Shown piece by piece: positions 8,588 to 16,489 of a DNA stretch of 23,339 nt (position 1 is its first letter; each line of letters begins with the position of its first letter). The DNA is from an uncultured Rickettsiales bacterium (lineage in GTDB: Bacteria > Pseudomonadota > Alphaproteobacteria > Rickettsiales > Midichloriaceae), in assembly GCA_937996615.1 (NCBI GenBank), contig CALKVD010000097.1, forward strand, positions 1 through 23,339, read 5' to 3'. The notes beneath the pieces are model-generated. The model had not been told where the DNA came from. It made no database searches and was given only the letters and a program-made list of their open reading frames with translations. Position numbers and translations under genes: made by a program.

Positions 8588-10933
8588 ATGACTATTAACA
8601 ATGAAGCCACAATTCTAAATGATCTTACCGCAATACCGGAAGATTTGATTTCAGTGGTATGCCACTATGATTCACAGACAGTACTGACAAGGTCTGGTGA
8701 AATATCACAGATAATTAAAGTTCAAGGATATAAAAACGTTTTTAAGCAACAGTCAAACGACAAGCTTCGCGATTTAGTTCGAGCAGCTTTGGTTGAATCA
8801 ATAGCTAGCTATGATATTTTAATCCAACTACATGTGATACGAGATTATAAAGATATTACAAGTAGTGACAATAGCTTCATCAATCAAAAAGCATCCAAAA
8901 TTGACGAACAATGGAATCAATTAAATAATTGGCATAATAAGCTTGATAATACTTTATATATAGTGATCACTCACCGCGGTTTGCGGAATTACATTAATCC
9001 AAATAGTATTATAAGACAATTTTTTCCATGGTCACTCAAAAATAAAGCTATTCAAAATCTCGAAAACTGTGCCCAAGAGCTAAATGAAATAAGCCAGAAT
9101 GTTAAATTAAAACTAAAAGATTTTAATAGCCACACTCTCACTATCAAACATAGCAAAAACAAGAATCAATATATCTCAGAACCTTTATCATTTGTATATT
9201 ATTTATTATACTTTATTGATTCTGAAATTCCAGTTAAACCAATAAATTTTGCTCATCAAGCAACAAATGTGGAACGGGTTAAAGAATTTTTTAATAGTAA
9301 ATATACGCAGCCAAACAATAAAGCCAATTCCAAAATAGATGAGTTAAATTCTAGATATGCAGCTATTTTTAGCTTGAAAACCTCATATGACATCACAATC
9401 CAGATGGCAGAAAAAATATTGCAAGCAGATTATAAATTTATAATCTGCGAAACAATTATTTTCACGGAAGCTACAACGATTAACTCAAGTTGGTTGCAGC
9501 ACAAAAGATTATATGAAGCTTCGAAATTTCCAGATATGGGCAAAATTAGCGGTCTCAATCGACTTTTAATATCTAAAAATGATACAATAACCGATTTTTG
9601 TCAAAATCAAATTACAATTTCAATAATTGCTAATAGTAACCGCGAGTTACAGACTAATACTTTGAATTTTGGCTCTTTAATCTCTGAAATAGGTCTGAAT
9701 TTTATTCGAGATGATGTTTTAATGTCCGGACTATTTTACGCTATGCTACCTGGTAACCACAAGTATTTGAGCAGATTATTTCCAAACTCTATTGCTAGAA
9801 TTGCTCCTTTTACGAACACTATTTTGCGCGGAATTGGTAGAAAAACCCAAAGCAATTGGGGACCACCAATGATGATGTTACCGGAACTCACAACCGGAGC
9901 AGCATATTACTTCCATTTACACAATGATAAAGATAATCCAGAACATTGCTTAGTAATTAAGTCTAGTCGAAGCAATACCAATCGCAATACTAAAGAAGAA
10001 GATATTTTACGGTTCATCTTGGCCCAAAGCATAAGATTTAACCCAGCTATTATTAATATAGATCTAACAGGAATACATCAGGATTTTATTACCCAAATAG
10101 AAGGATATACTATTGATTTAGGAAGAACAGACGAAATGGCTATGAAAATCGGATTAAATCTTTTTGACGTATGCTTACAGCATGATACAAGTATGGATTT
10201 ATTGTTAGAAGTTATCAGAATATATATCAATAAAGGGGAAGTTATTAGCCAAGAAATACAAGACGTAATTAAAGATGTTGTAAAAAATTGTAGCGATAAT
10301 ATCAATACAAATGATAATAAGTATTCATATTCTAAGATAGCACAGTCTTTTGCCGATTTAGCAGCAGAAAATAATACTCACACTTGTATTACTAATATTT
10401 CTATTTTTCTTAATAATCCGCTAATCTATAATGCCTTCTCTACAAATAAGCTGGAACCATTGTCCCATACCCAACGCCGCAAAATAATTCTAAATCTCAA
10501 TCTAAAAACACTCTATGATAATTCACCCGAAGCTGCAGAATTATTTGCAATATTACTTTTGGTTCAACTTCCAGAATCCTTAATTAATACACCAACTTTA
10601 ATCGCTTTAAGCAATTCTGATTTTATATTTAGATCAGAAAAACTCATAGAAATTTTTATACATAATCTTGATACGTTAGCAACCCAAAATTGTGTTGTCA
10701 TTAATAGTATTAGTAACATAAATCAAATTACAACTCTTAAATCTGCCAATAAGTTTTTTGCTGCTTATGCCAATAAATTTTTTATGACTGATCGTAAAAT
10801 GACTAAAAATCATAGAAAAATTTTGGGAATTGAAGAAAATGAAATATATAAAATACGATCATACGATAGAAATGAAGGTAATTTTTTACTTAAACGCAGA
10901 GATTGCTCTTTCCTTAGCAATATAAGCATATAG
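8588..10933 (+). CDS. Degenerate VirB4 paralogue (RvhB4-II-like) of a type IV secretion system
   Basis: VirB4 proteins are the large inner-membrane ATPases of type IV secretion. This 781-residue protein has VirB4 length and order: an N-terminal CagE/TrbE-type region, then a C-terminal RecA-like domain. The VirB4 landmark order is kept: AYYFHLH before the P-loop position, GLNLFDV at 522-528 (family GxNPF), and a late LDTLATQNCVVINS block resembling LKTLRK.N..VVFATQ. The P-loop itself is gone: residues 459-468 read SSRSNTNRNT where GPTGxGKT is expected. The Walker B acidic pair is also lost: TLIALSNSDF at 670-679 has Ser-Asn in place of Asp-Glu. From memory, Rickettsia rvhB4-II copies likewise have unusual NTP motifs, which makes that the best identification. 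No other T4SS gene is in the window. The start is the ATG at 8588, without a clear Shine-Dalgarno. Confidence 0.78.
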   Translation: MTINNEATILNDLTAIPEDLISVVCHYDSQTVLTRSGEISQIIKVQGYKNVFKQQSNDKLRDLVRAALVESIASYDILIQLHVIRDYKDITSSDNSFINQKASKIDEQWNQLNNWHNKLDNTLYIVITHRGLRNYINPNSIIRQFFPWSLKNKAIQNLENCAQELNEISQNVKLKLKDFNSHTLTIKHSKNKNQYISEPLSFVYYLLYFIDSEIPVKPINFAHQATNVERVKEFFNSKYTQPNNKANSKIDELNSRYAAIFSLKTSYDITIQMAEKILQADYKFIICETIIFTEATTINSSWLQHKRLYEASKFPDMGKISGLNRLLISKNDTITDFCQNQITISIIANSNRELQTNTLNFGSLISEIGLNFIRDDVLMSGLFYAMLPGNHKYLSRLFPNSIARIAPFTNTILRGIGRKTQSNWGPPMMMLPELTTGAAYYFHLHNDKDNPEHCLVIKSSRSNTNRNTKEEDILRFILAQSIRFNPAIINIDLTGIHQDFITQIEGYTIDLGRTDEMAMKIGLNLFDVCLQHDTSMDLLLEVIRIYINKGEVISQEIQDVIKDVVKNCSDNINTNDNKYSYSKIAQSFADLAAENNTHTCITNISIFLNNPLIYNAFSTNKLEPLSHTQRRKIILNLNLKTLYDNSPEAAELFAILLLVQLPESLINTPTLIALSNSDFIFRSEKLIEIFIHNLDTLATQNCVVINSISNINQITTLKSANKFFAAYANKFFMTDRKMTKNHRKILGIEENEIYKIRSYDRNEGNFLLKRRDCSFLSNISI

Positions 10934-11028
10934 CTAAAACAGAAAAATTTTAATTCCTAGAATCGACAGAAAAATTAATATTTAAGCAAAACCCTATAAG
11001 TAAGTACTACGAAAGCTTGATATAATTA

Positions 11029-12711
11029 TTAATCTGCCATAGCAATTATGATCGGGTTTGGTATTGTATTTTGATAGTTGTTAGCATCTTTTAGAATCGC
11101 ATCTATCGTATTTTGTTGGGTTTTAAATGCAATCAACTGCGGACCGGAAACTATTTGAATTGGTTTTGAAGCTAACGTTATTGATTTATGAGGATTAACA
11201 CGCTTACCGTTTTCATGCAACTCAAAGTGGAGATGAGCTCCAGTTGTATTACCACTACTACCTACATAACCAATTACTTGACCTTTAGTAATTTTTGAAC
11301 CAACTCTAATACCCTGAGCTATTCGAGAAAGATGCGCATAGAAAGTTGAATATTTATTGTCATGACGAACTTTGATTGATCGGCCATATCCTCCTTCATA
11401 ACCGCTTGATACTATAATTCCATCCCCAGCAGAAACAATCGGGGTACCATGTGGAGCTTTATAGTCAACCCCGCCGTGGAATTTTTTTGTACCCCAAATT
11501 GGATGAATTCTAAATCCATAGCCAGAACTGATTTTAGTATATCTGACCGGAGCTCTAAGGCCAGAATTTACTGCTTTTTTGATAGCATAACCATCATGGT
11601 ATAAATAGTGAACACGCTTTTTACTATCTTCATATTTATATATTTTAGTTTTTATTTTTTTGTTTTTAATACCAATATAGCTAATTTTATTCTTAGAAAT
11701 TTTGGCGTCGCTAGTATAAACAATTTCAAACTCGGTATTTTTATTGATAGTAGCGCTGCCTGACAAAAGACTCATAACTTCTCTCACAATCCCAGCTGGT
11801 GCTCCAGCTTTTTTGATTGCATCTGCTAAATTGCCAGTCGTAACAACTCCCTTAACAGCTTTGTGATGATTGTTTGTTTTGGATTGCTGGGAACTGTTCG
11901 ATACTTTTAATTTAGCAATATTAGGCTCCACTTTATTTTTGCTATTACTAGCATCGTTAATGCTTTTTTGGTGGTCATGAGTATTTTTATCAATATTTCT
12001 AGCTGGAGATGAGCCAACAATAAATTGTTTTTCGACAGAGTTTAAATAAGCAATAACATTATTTGCTTCATGGATCTTGCGTGCGGTATATAGATGGTTT
12101 TGATTGCTAAATGCTAAACTGAATAGCTGATTACCTATTACAATCTGCAAATCAGATAAATGTTCAAATAACACATTGTTATTATGATCAAGATTTGATT
12201 TAATATTCTGATCATTCTTTTGTTTAGCGTCAACAAACAAAATTAACTTTATTGATGCCCCACCTCTAATATTTGATACTTTATATATTTTAGCAACGGC
12301 GTTAGCAACAAGATGAGGCTGATTGCCCTTTAAACCCATCGCAGCAAGGGTATGCAACAAAGTACCACCTTGGTGCAACGTGGTTGCGCGGACTTCTATC
12401 TGCTTTCCTTCGATTCTTGCACTATATGAAATAATGTTACTTCCATTGGACTGCGAAGGTTGAGAATGATTTTCTACTAAATTTTTGTCTTCCGTTGAAC
12501 CAGCCTGATGCTCAATATTAGATTGATGAACTCCTGAGCCCACCTCCACAACATCAGTATGCCTAAGAAAATTGACTATGCTCAAGATGATATTGAAGAA
12601 TATCACAGCAGTAGTAACAGCAACAAACAATAACTCGGCAAAAGAAAGTCTAGATATTCCTTTAGCTTTTTTTGGATTTTCAATATAGGATGGATAATTT
12701 GATAATTTCAT
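11029..12711 (-). CDS. Membrane-anchored M23 family peptidoglycan metallopeptidase
   Basis: Predicted zinc endopeptidase cutting peptide cross-links of peptidoglycan in the periplasm (LytM/MepM-like). Residues 1-22 are cytoplasmic and basic, and 23-49 form a single uncleaved membrane anchor. A low-complexity linker follows, then a possible LysM/OapA-like region (about 100-160) and another (about 290-333), ahead of the M23 domain at about 395-520. The metal site is intact: H412 and D416 in HGGVD, and H493-L-H495 in HLHFE, with H460 in the FYAHLS motif. The domain shows the usual SGYGFRIHPI lead-in and GSSGNTTGAHLHFE end. At 560 residues it is long because of Asn/Lys/Ser-rich linkers. It is convergent with the VirB4-like gene and has its own promoter. 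Whether it digests or remodels wall, or opens it for a secretion machine, cannot be told from the sequence. Confidence 0.92.
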   Translation of the reverse strand: MKLSNYPSYIENPKKAKGISRLSFAELLFVAVTTAVIFFNIILSIVNFLRHTDVVEVGSGVHQSNIEHQAGSTEDKNLVENHSQPSQSNGSNIISYSARIEGKQIEVRATTLHQGGTLLHTLAAMGLKGNQPHLVANAVAKIYKVSNIRGGASIKLILFVDAKQKNDQNIKSNLDHNNNVLFEHLSDLQIVIGNQLFSLAFSNQNHLYTARKIHEANNVIAYLNSVEKQFIVGSSPARNIDKNTHDHQKSINDASNSKNKVEPNIAKLKVSNSSQQSKTNNHHKAVKGVVTTGNLADAIKKAGAPAGIVREVMSLLSGSATINKNTEFEIVYTSDAKISKNKISYIGIKNKKIKTKIYKYEDSKKRVHYLYHDGYAIKKAVNSGLRAPVRYTKISSGYGFRIHPIWGTKKFHGGVDYKAPHGTPIVSAGDGIIVSSGYEGGYGRSIKVRHDNKYSTFYAHLSRIAQGIRVGSKITKGQVIGYVGSSGNTTGAHLHFELHENGKRVNPHKSITLASKPIQIVSGPQLIAFKTQQNTIDAILKDANNYQNTIPNPIIIAMAD

Positions 12712-12740
12712 GCAGAAGTATATATTAGTGGATTGTAGGG

Positions 12741-12770
12741 ATTCTAAGTGAAAAATAGAATAAAAGTCAA
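12741..12770 (-). promoter_or_regulatory. Promoter of the M23 peptidase gene
   Basis: On the minus strand: TTGACT (12765-12770), an 18-bp spacer and TAGAAT (12741-12746), each five of six matches to the sigma-70 consensus. Transcription would begin near 12734, about 22 nt before the ATG at 12711. Confidence 0.6.
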
Positions 12771-12918
12771 GTCGAGAGTTTGATTATTTTTATATAAAAC
12801 TTGAGTTATAATTAAATTGATTTGGGTCGCAATATTTAAAATTAATCTGTCAAAATTCAATTCATAATCGCTGTAAAAATCCTAAATCAGAGCTATGGAA
12901 ACTAACCACCAACAATTC

Positions 12919-12947
12919 ATAATGTTGTTATATAAAAACAACATTAT
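12919..12947 (-). terminator. Hairpin at the 3' end of the malic enzyme gene
   Basis: ATAATGTTGTT (12919-12929) and AACAACATTAT (12937-12947) form a perfect 11-bp stem with a 7-nt loop, beginning 18 nt past the malic enzyme stop. There is no U-tract after it, so it may be a weak terminator or a 3'-end stabiliser of the mRNA rather than a classical Rho-independent terminator. Confidence 0.45.
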
Positions 12948-12965
12948 AGAGTGGTAAATCAAAGC

Positions 12966-14234
12966 TCAATCAAATTGCTTCCGAATATCGGCTAATTGCT
13001 TTCTATACAAATCCCAATCTTCAATCATAACCCTAGCAACTCCACTTTCTATTGCTGCTCTAGCTACCGCAATCGATACTTCTTCCATTAGTCTTGGATC
13101 AAAAGGAGAGGGTACAATATAATTAGGGCCAAACTTTGGATTATTGGAAGAATTTGGCGATTCTTTTTTTGCAAGTTCAGCAATCGCAATAGCTGCTGCA
13201 AGCTTCATCTCTTCGTTAATATCACTAGCACGAACGTCCAAAGCTCCGCGAAATATATAGGGAAAGCCCATTACATTATTGATTTGGTTTGGATAATCTG
13301 ATCTTCCGGTTGCAATAATTGCAAAGGGAGCAACTTCTCTTGCCTTTTCTGGGTTTATTTCCGGATCAGGATTAGCCATCGCAAATATGATCGGATTTGG
13401 AGCCATTTTTTTTACCATTTCCTGGCTTAATGCTCCCTTGACTGATAAGCCAACAAATATATCGGCATCCACAATTGCTTCTTCTAAGGTTCTGAGCTTG
13501 GTGTCAACTGCATTTTCTTCTTTCCATTGGTTCATTCCTGTTATGCGACCTTTGTATATTACTCCTTTAGTGTCGCACATAATAACGTTTTGAGGTTGAA
13601 TACCGATTTTTTTGAATAGTTTTAGACAAGATATTGCTGCAGATCCAGCGCCGTTAATCACCATTTTGACCTTTGTAATCTCCCGGCCAGTTATCTCTAG
13701 AGCATTGATCAAACCAGCTGTTGCAACTATTGCAGTACCATGTTGGTCATCATGGAACACTGGAATGTTGAGCATTTTTTTCAATTTTTCTTCTATAGTA
13801 AAACATTCTGGCGCTTTTATGTCTTCAAGGTTAACCCCCCCCCAAGTAAGAGCAATTTTACTGACGATTTGTATAAACGCTTCTGGGTCATTTTCATCAA
13901 CTTCAACGTCATATCCGTCGATACCAGCAAAACGTTTGAACAAAGCAGCTTTACCTTCCATCACTGGCTTAGAAGCTAACGCACCTAAATCCCCGAGCCC
14001 CAAGACAGCAGTACCATTACTTATAACTGCAACAGAATTACTTCTGCCAGTATAAGAATATGATGCATCAGGGTTTTTTGCAATTTCAAGACAAGGAGCA
14101 GCAACACCAGGAGAATATGCTAGCGACAGTTCAGCTTTGGTTCTTAAAGGTTTTGGTAAATGTACAGATAGCTTGCCGCAAGGCTTTTGCTTATGCCATT
14201 CTAGGGCTGCTGCATTCAAATCGAAACTACTCAT
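12966..14234 (-). CDS. maeB: NAD(P)-dependent malic enzyme, short form without phosphotransacetylase domain
   Basis: Oxidative decarboxylation of malate to pyruvate and CO2 with reduction of NAD(P)+; cytoplasmic. Family features are present: the LAYSPGVAAPC block with catalytic Tyr40, GDLGALASKPVMEGKAALFK with catalytic Lys95, a WGGVNLEDIKAPECF metal-binding block at 131-145, HDDQHGTAIV at 161-170 and a dinucleotide-binding GAGSAA at 195-200. At 422 residues it stops just after the malic domain, whereas many proteobacterial MaeB proteins continue for about 330 residues as a phosphotransacetylase-like domain. No remnant of that domain is visible downstream. Cofactor preference cannot be read from the sequence. 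A run of nine G codes for part of the WGGV segment. The gene starts 42 bp downstream of tRNA-Ser and may share its transcript. Confidence 0.94.
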   Translation of the reverse strand: MSSFDLNAAALEWHKQKPCGKLSVHLPKPLRTKAELSLAYSPGVAAPCLEIAKNPDASYSYTGRSNSVAVISNGTAVLGLGDLGALASKPVMEGKAALFKRFAGIDGYDVEVDENDPEAFIQIVSKIALTWGGVNLEDIKAPECFTIEEKLKKMLNIPVFHDDQHGTAIVATAGLINALEITGREITKVKMVINGAGSAAISCLKLFKKIGIQPQNVIMCDTKGVIYKGRITGMNQWKEENAVDTKLRTLEEAIVDADIFVGLSVKGALSQEMVKKMAPNPIIFAMANPDPEINPEKAREVAPFAIIATGRSDYPNQINNVMGFPYIFRGALDVRASDINEEMKLAAAIAIAELAKKESPNSSNNPKFGPNYIVPSPFDPRLMEEVSIAVARAAIESGVARVMIEDWDLYRKQLADIRKQFD

Positions 14235-14276
14235 ATATTAAACAGGTAATATAAAGTTATGGGATGTAAAAAATTT

Positions 14277-14366
14277 TGGCGGATGGAGTGGGATTCGAAC
14301 CCACGGTACGCGCGAACGTACGTCGGTTTTCAAGACCGGTGCCTTAAACCGCTCGGCCATCCATCC
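14277..14366 (-). tRNA. tRNA-Ser (anticodon TGA)
   Basis: Complete 90-nt class II tRNA with a long variable arm. The acceptor stem GGATGGA pairs with TCCATCC, followed by discriminator G and an encoded CCA (14277-14279 on the plus strand). The anticodon loop is CTTGAAA with anticodon TGA at 14330-14332, and the T loop reads GGTTCGAATCC. It decodes UCA and related serine codons. Confidence 0.97.
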
Positions 14367-14373
14367 AAGGCGG

Positions 14374-14401
14374 ATGATAGCACATTATAAAAAATAAGCA
14401 A
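14374..14401 (-). promoter_or_regulatory. Probable promoter of tRNA-Ser (and malic enzyme)
   Basis: On the minus strand, TTGCTT (14396-14401), a 16-bp spacer and TATCAT (14374-14379) would start transcription at the first base of the tRNA. A perfect TATAAT at 14384-14389 is an alternative -10 but lacks a good -35. One of the two is likely used; I cannot decide which. Confidence 0.4.
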
Positions 14402-14436
14402 CTTAAAAGTTACTAACTAAATTACCATGTTAGCGC

Positions 14437-14465
14437 TTGACATTGTTATATTTAGGCATTATAAT
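14437..14465 (+). promoter_or_regulatory. Perfect consensus sigma-70 promoter
   Basis: TTGACA (14437-14442), exactly 17 bp, then TATAAT (14460-14465). Both hexamers and the spacing are ideal. Transcription would start near 14472, so the ATG at 14427 cannot be the start of the downstream protein; the ATG at 14499 is the first usable one. Confidence 0.85.
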
Positions 14466-14498
14466 ATATGTATATTATATTATAACTACATTACTAAT

Positions 14499-15281
14499 AT
14501 GCCAAACAGTTCAGTTTTCACAGTTATCCGCAACACAGTTCCTGATGTTCGTGCGGCGTTACAAAAGAATATACACGATCCAAAAGAAAGAACAAACCTA
14601 TCACAACAATTGAGCCAAAGTGGTGTTTTTGCTCATAATAAATATATTACTTCTACAGGAATAGCTAAATATACATCTGGATTCGGCAATGATGCAAGTA
14701 TTATCAGTATGGTAGGTGGGGGAATCCAAACACTCTATAATTTATCGCGATGCCGAACAGTAGTTGAAAAGATTGATCTTAGATCAAGAATTTTGCTATC
14801 GACCTTGCAAAAACAATTTGATATTGTAAAAGCACAAGAAAAACAATCACAAGAAGCAGAAGAACAATTACAAAAAACAGAAGAACAATTACGACACGTT
14901 ATTGCCCAAGAGGCTTTTTATAGCCTAATTAAACTTAATTTGGGCTTGTTAGCAGTAAAGCAGATCTTTAACCCAAATGGGATTGCAGACTTGAAACATG
15001 TTTTCGATCCTGCCACATGGACAAAAATGATAAATGTATTTATCGGCTTTGCTTCTGCTCATCCATTGACACTCTGCACTATTGTAGGCACTATATTGGT
15101 AGTAGAATTCATGGTATATACTAACATATACAATAGAGCAATACGATATTCAGATGATATGGCAATAAATAAAATGATTGAGGGATTAGATGAACATATT
15201 AAAAAATCAAATCAAACACAACCCCTAAACCATGTTTCTAACTTATCAGAAGAAATTAATAGCACACCATCAAGACAATGA
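14499..15281 (+). CDS. Unrecognised protein with coiled coil and two membrane segments
   Basis: I do not recognise this 260-residue protein. The frame is open from 14427, but a consensus promoter lies inside the extra 24 codons, so translation most likely begins at the ATG at 14499 (MPNSSVFTV...). The N-terminus has no signal peptide. Residues about 85-137 form a Glu/Gln/Lys-rich coiled coil that includes a duplicated heptad (EEQLQKT then EEQLRHV). Then come a moderately hydrophobic helix at about 140-156 and a long strongly hydrophobic stretch at about 176-206. The C-terminus is polar. The layout, a coiled coil followed by a membrane hairpin, recalls inclusion-membrane or other host-targeted proteins of intracellular bacteria, but also fits ordinary inner-membrane proteins. 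It is convergent with the ribD operon. Confidence 0.72.
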   Translation: MPNSSVFTVIRNTVPDVRAALQKNIHDPKERTNLSQQLSQSGVFAHNKYITSTGIAKYTSGFGNDASIISMVGGGIQTLYNLSRCRTVVEKIDLRSRILLSTLQKQFDIVKAQEKQSQEAEEQLQKTEEQLRHVIAQEAFYSLIKLNLGLLAVKQIFNPNGIADLKHVFDPATWTKMINVFIGFASAHPLTLCTIVGTILVVEFMVYTNIYNRAIRYSDDMAINKMIEGLDEHIKKSNQTQPLNHVSNLSEEINSTPSRQ

Positions 15282-15324
15282 TTGGCTAAAATAACACCCG
15301 TTCTACTTATAGAATAGTAATTTT

Positions 15325-15360
15325 TATAGTATCAAGATATTACATTATTTTGATACTATA
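15325..15360. terminator. Hairpin between convergent genes, overlapping the ribD 3' end
   Basis: TATAGTATCAA (15325-15335) and TTGATACTATA (15350-15360) form a perfect 11-bp stem with a 14-nt loop. The right arm lies within the last codons of ribD and the left arm is in the 58-bp gap. It could end transcription from either side, but no proper U-tract follows on either strand, so the role is inferred from position. Confidence 0.45.
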
Positions 15361-16464
15361 TAGCTCACGATCCAAAATTATTTCGGTTGGTATATTGCTA
15401 TACATATCTAAATCATCACAACCTAAATCTAAACAGACAGGTAAGCCATCATTACCGATAATTTTATTACTATAAAACCAATACAGCTGATCAACCAATC
15501 GTTCCTGCAAGAATCTAGTGGTGAGTTTCGAACCTGTCTCTAGTAGAATTTCGTTAATTCCTAATTTGGCAGAATGATGCAACACCCTTTCCAGATCTAG
15601 ATTAGAAGATGATGCATGACTTTGCTGAATAAAATTCGGCACTATCACAACTTCTATTCCTAATTTTTCTAATAATTCCTTTTTATCTTGCTCCGAAGTT
15701 ATACTAGTATATATAATAGTTCTAATCTCAAAAGCAGTTTTACAGATCATGCTTTTTTCTGGAATTTTCAACTCTCCGTCTAATATAATTCTAATTGGCC
15801 GCTTGTCAGATCCGGGCAATCTACAGTTCAACATCGGATCATCTGCTAATACAGTCCCAATTCCAGTTAAGATTGCGTCAGCACGTTCTCGAATCGAATG
15901 ACTATATTCACGCTGTTTTTCAGTTGTAATCCACTTGCTTTGCCCGTTATGTAATGCTATTTTGCCATCCAAACTACTAGCTATTTTTAGAGATATAAAA
16001 GGACGTTTTTTGCTCATTCTGCTAATGAATCCACGTATTATTTTCTCTGCACGAATTTTTTCATTGGTTTGGCTTCGATCATAAATCACTTCTACTCCAC
16101 TATCCCTTAGAGTTTTTATCCCCAAACCATTAGTACGCAAATCAGGATCAACAGTTGCCACCACCACTGTTTTAATACCAGCATCGATAATTGAAGCGAC
16201 ACAAGATTGACTCGCGCCTTGATGCACGCATGGCTCTAGTGTCACATATGCAATAGCAAAATCAGTACTATAACCCTGTAGTTGGGCTTGCTCAATTGCA
16301 ACGGCTTCAGCATGTGGACGGCCATTGTTTGCAGTGCGTGCTAGCCCTATAATCTCCTTTTGCTGATTTAACAATAGACAACCAACACTTGGATTACTAC
16401 CTGTTAATCCAATTCCCTTCTCTGCTTCATTCAAAGCAAGATTCATATAGTATCTATGGTTCAT
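15340..16464 (-). CDS. ribD: Riboflavin biosynthesis deaminase/reductase RibD
   Basis: Bifunctional enzyme for two successive steps of riboflavin synthesis: deamination of the diaminopyrimidine product of GTP cyclohydrolase II, then reduction of its ribosyl side chain with NADPH. The N-terminal zinc deaminase has HAEA at residues 51-54 (His51 ligand, Glu53 proton shuttle) and the two cysteine ligands C79 and C88, nine apart as in the family. The segment between them, PCVHQGASQSC, differs from the usual PCSHxGRTPPC. The reductase domain begins near residue 155 (RPFISLKIASSLDGKIA) and includes the DAILTGIGTVLADDPMLNCR block. At 374 residues the length is normal. It is the last gene of the tmk operon, 25 bp after the DUF2610-like gene. 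No other riboflavin gene or FMN riboswitch is visible nearby. Confidence 0.95.
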   Translation of the reverse strand: MNHRYYMNLALNEAEKGIGLTGSNPSVGCLLLNQQKEIIGLARTANNGRPHAEAVAIEQAQLQGYSTDFAIAYVTLEPCVHQGASQSCVASIIDAGIKTVVVATVDPDLRTNGLGIKTLRDSGVEVIYDRSQTNEKIRAEKIIRGFISRMSKKRPFISLKIASSLDGKIALHNGQSKWITTEKQREYSHSIRERADAILTGIGTVLADDPMLNCRLPGSDKRPIRIILDGELKIPEKSMICKTAFEIRTIIYTSITSEQDKKELLEKLGIEVVIVPNFIQQSHASSSNLDLERVLHHSAKLGINEILLETGSKLTTRFLQERLVDQLYWFYSNKIIGNDGLPVCLDLGCDDLDMYSNIPTEIILDRELYSIKIM

Positions 16465-16489
16465 TACAAATTTGGCAGGTTAAAATTAA

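Noticed and set aside
13612..14055. 147-codon open frame on the plus strand opposite the malic enzyme
   Set aside because: It lies wholly within the well-supported malic enzyme gene on the other strand and has no family features.
14427..14498. N-terminal extension of the coiled-coil protein from the ATG at 14427
   Set aside because: A perfect TTGACA-17-TATAAT promoter lies inside these 24 codons, so the mRNA should begin after them. The residues are also a run of hydrophobic and Tyr codons typical of AT-rich non-coding DNA.
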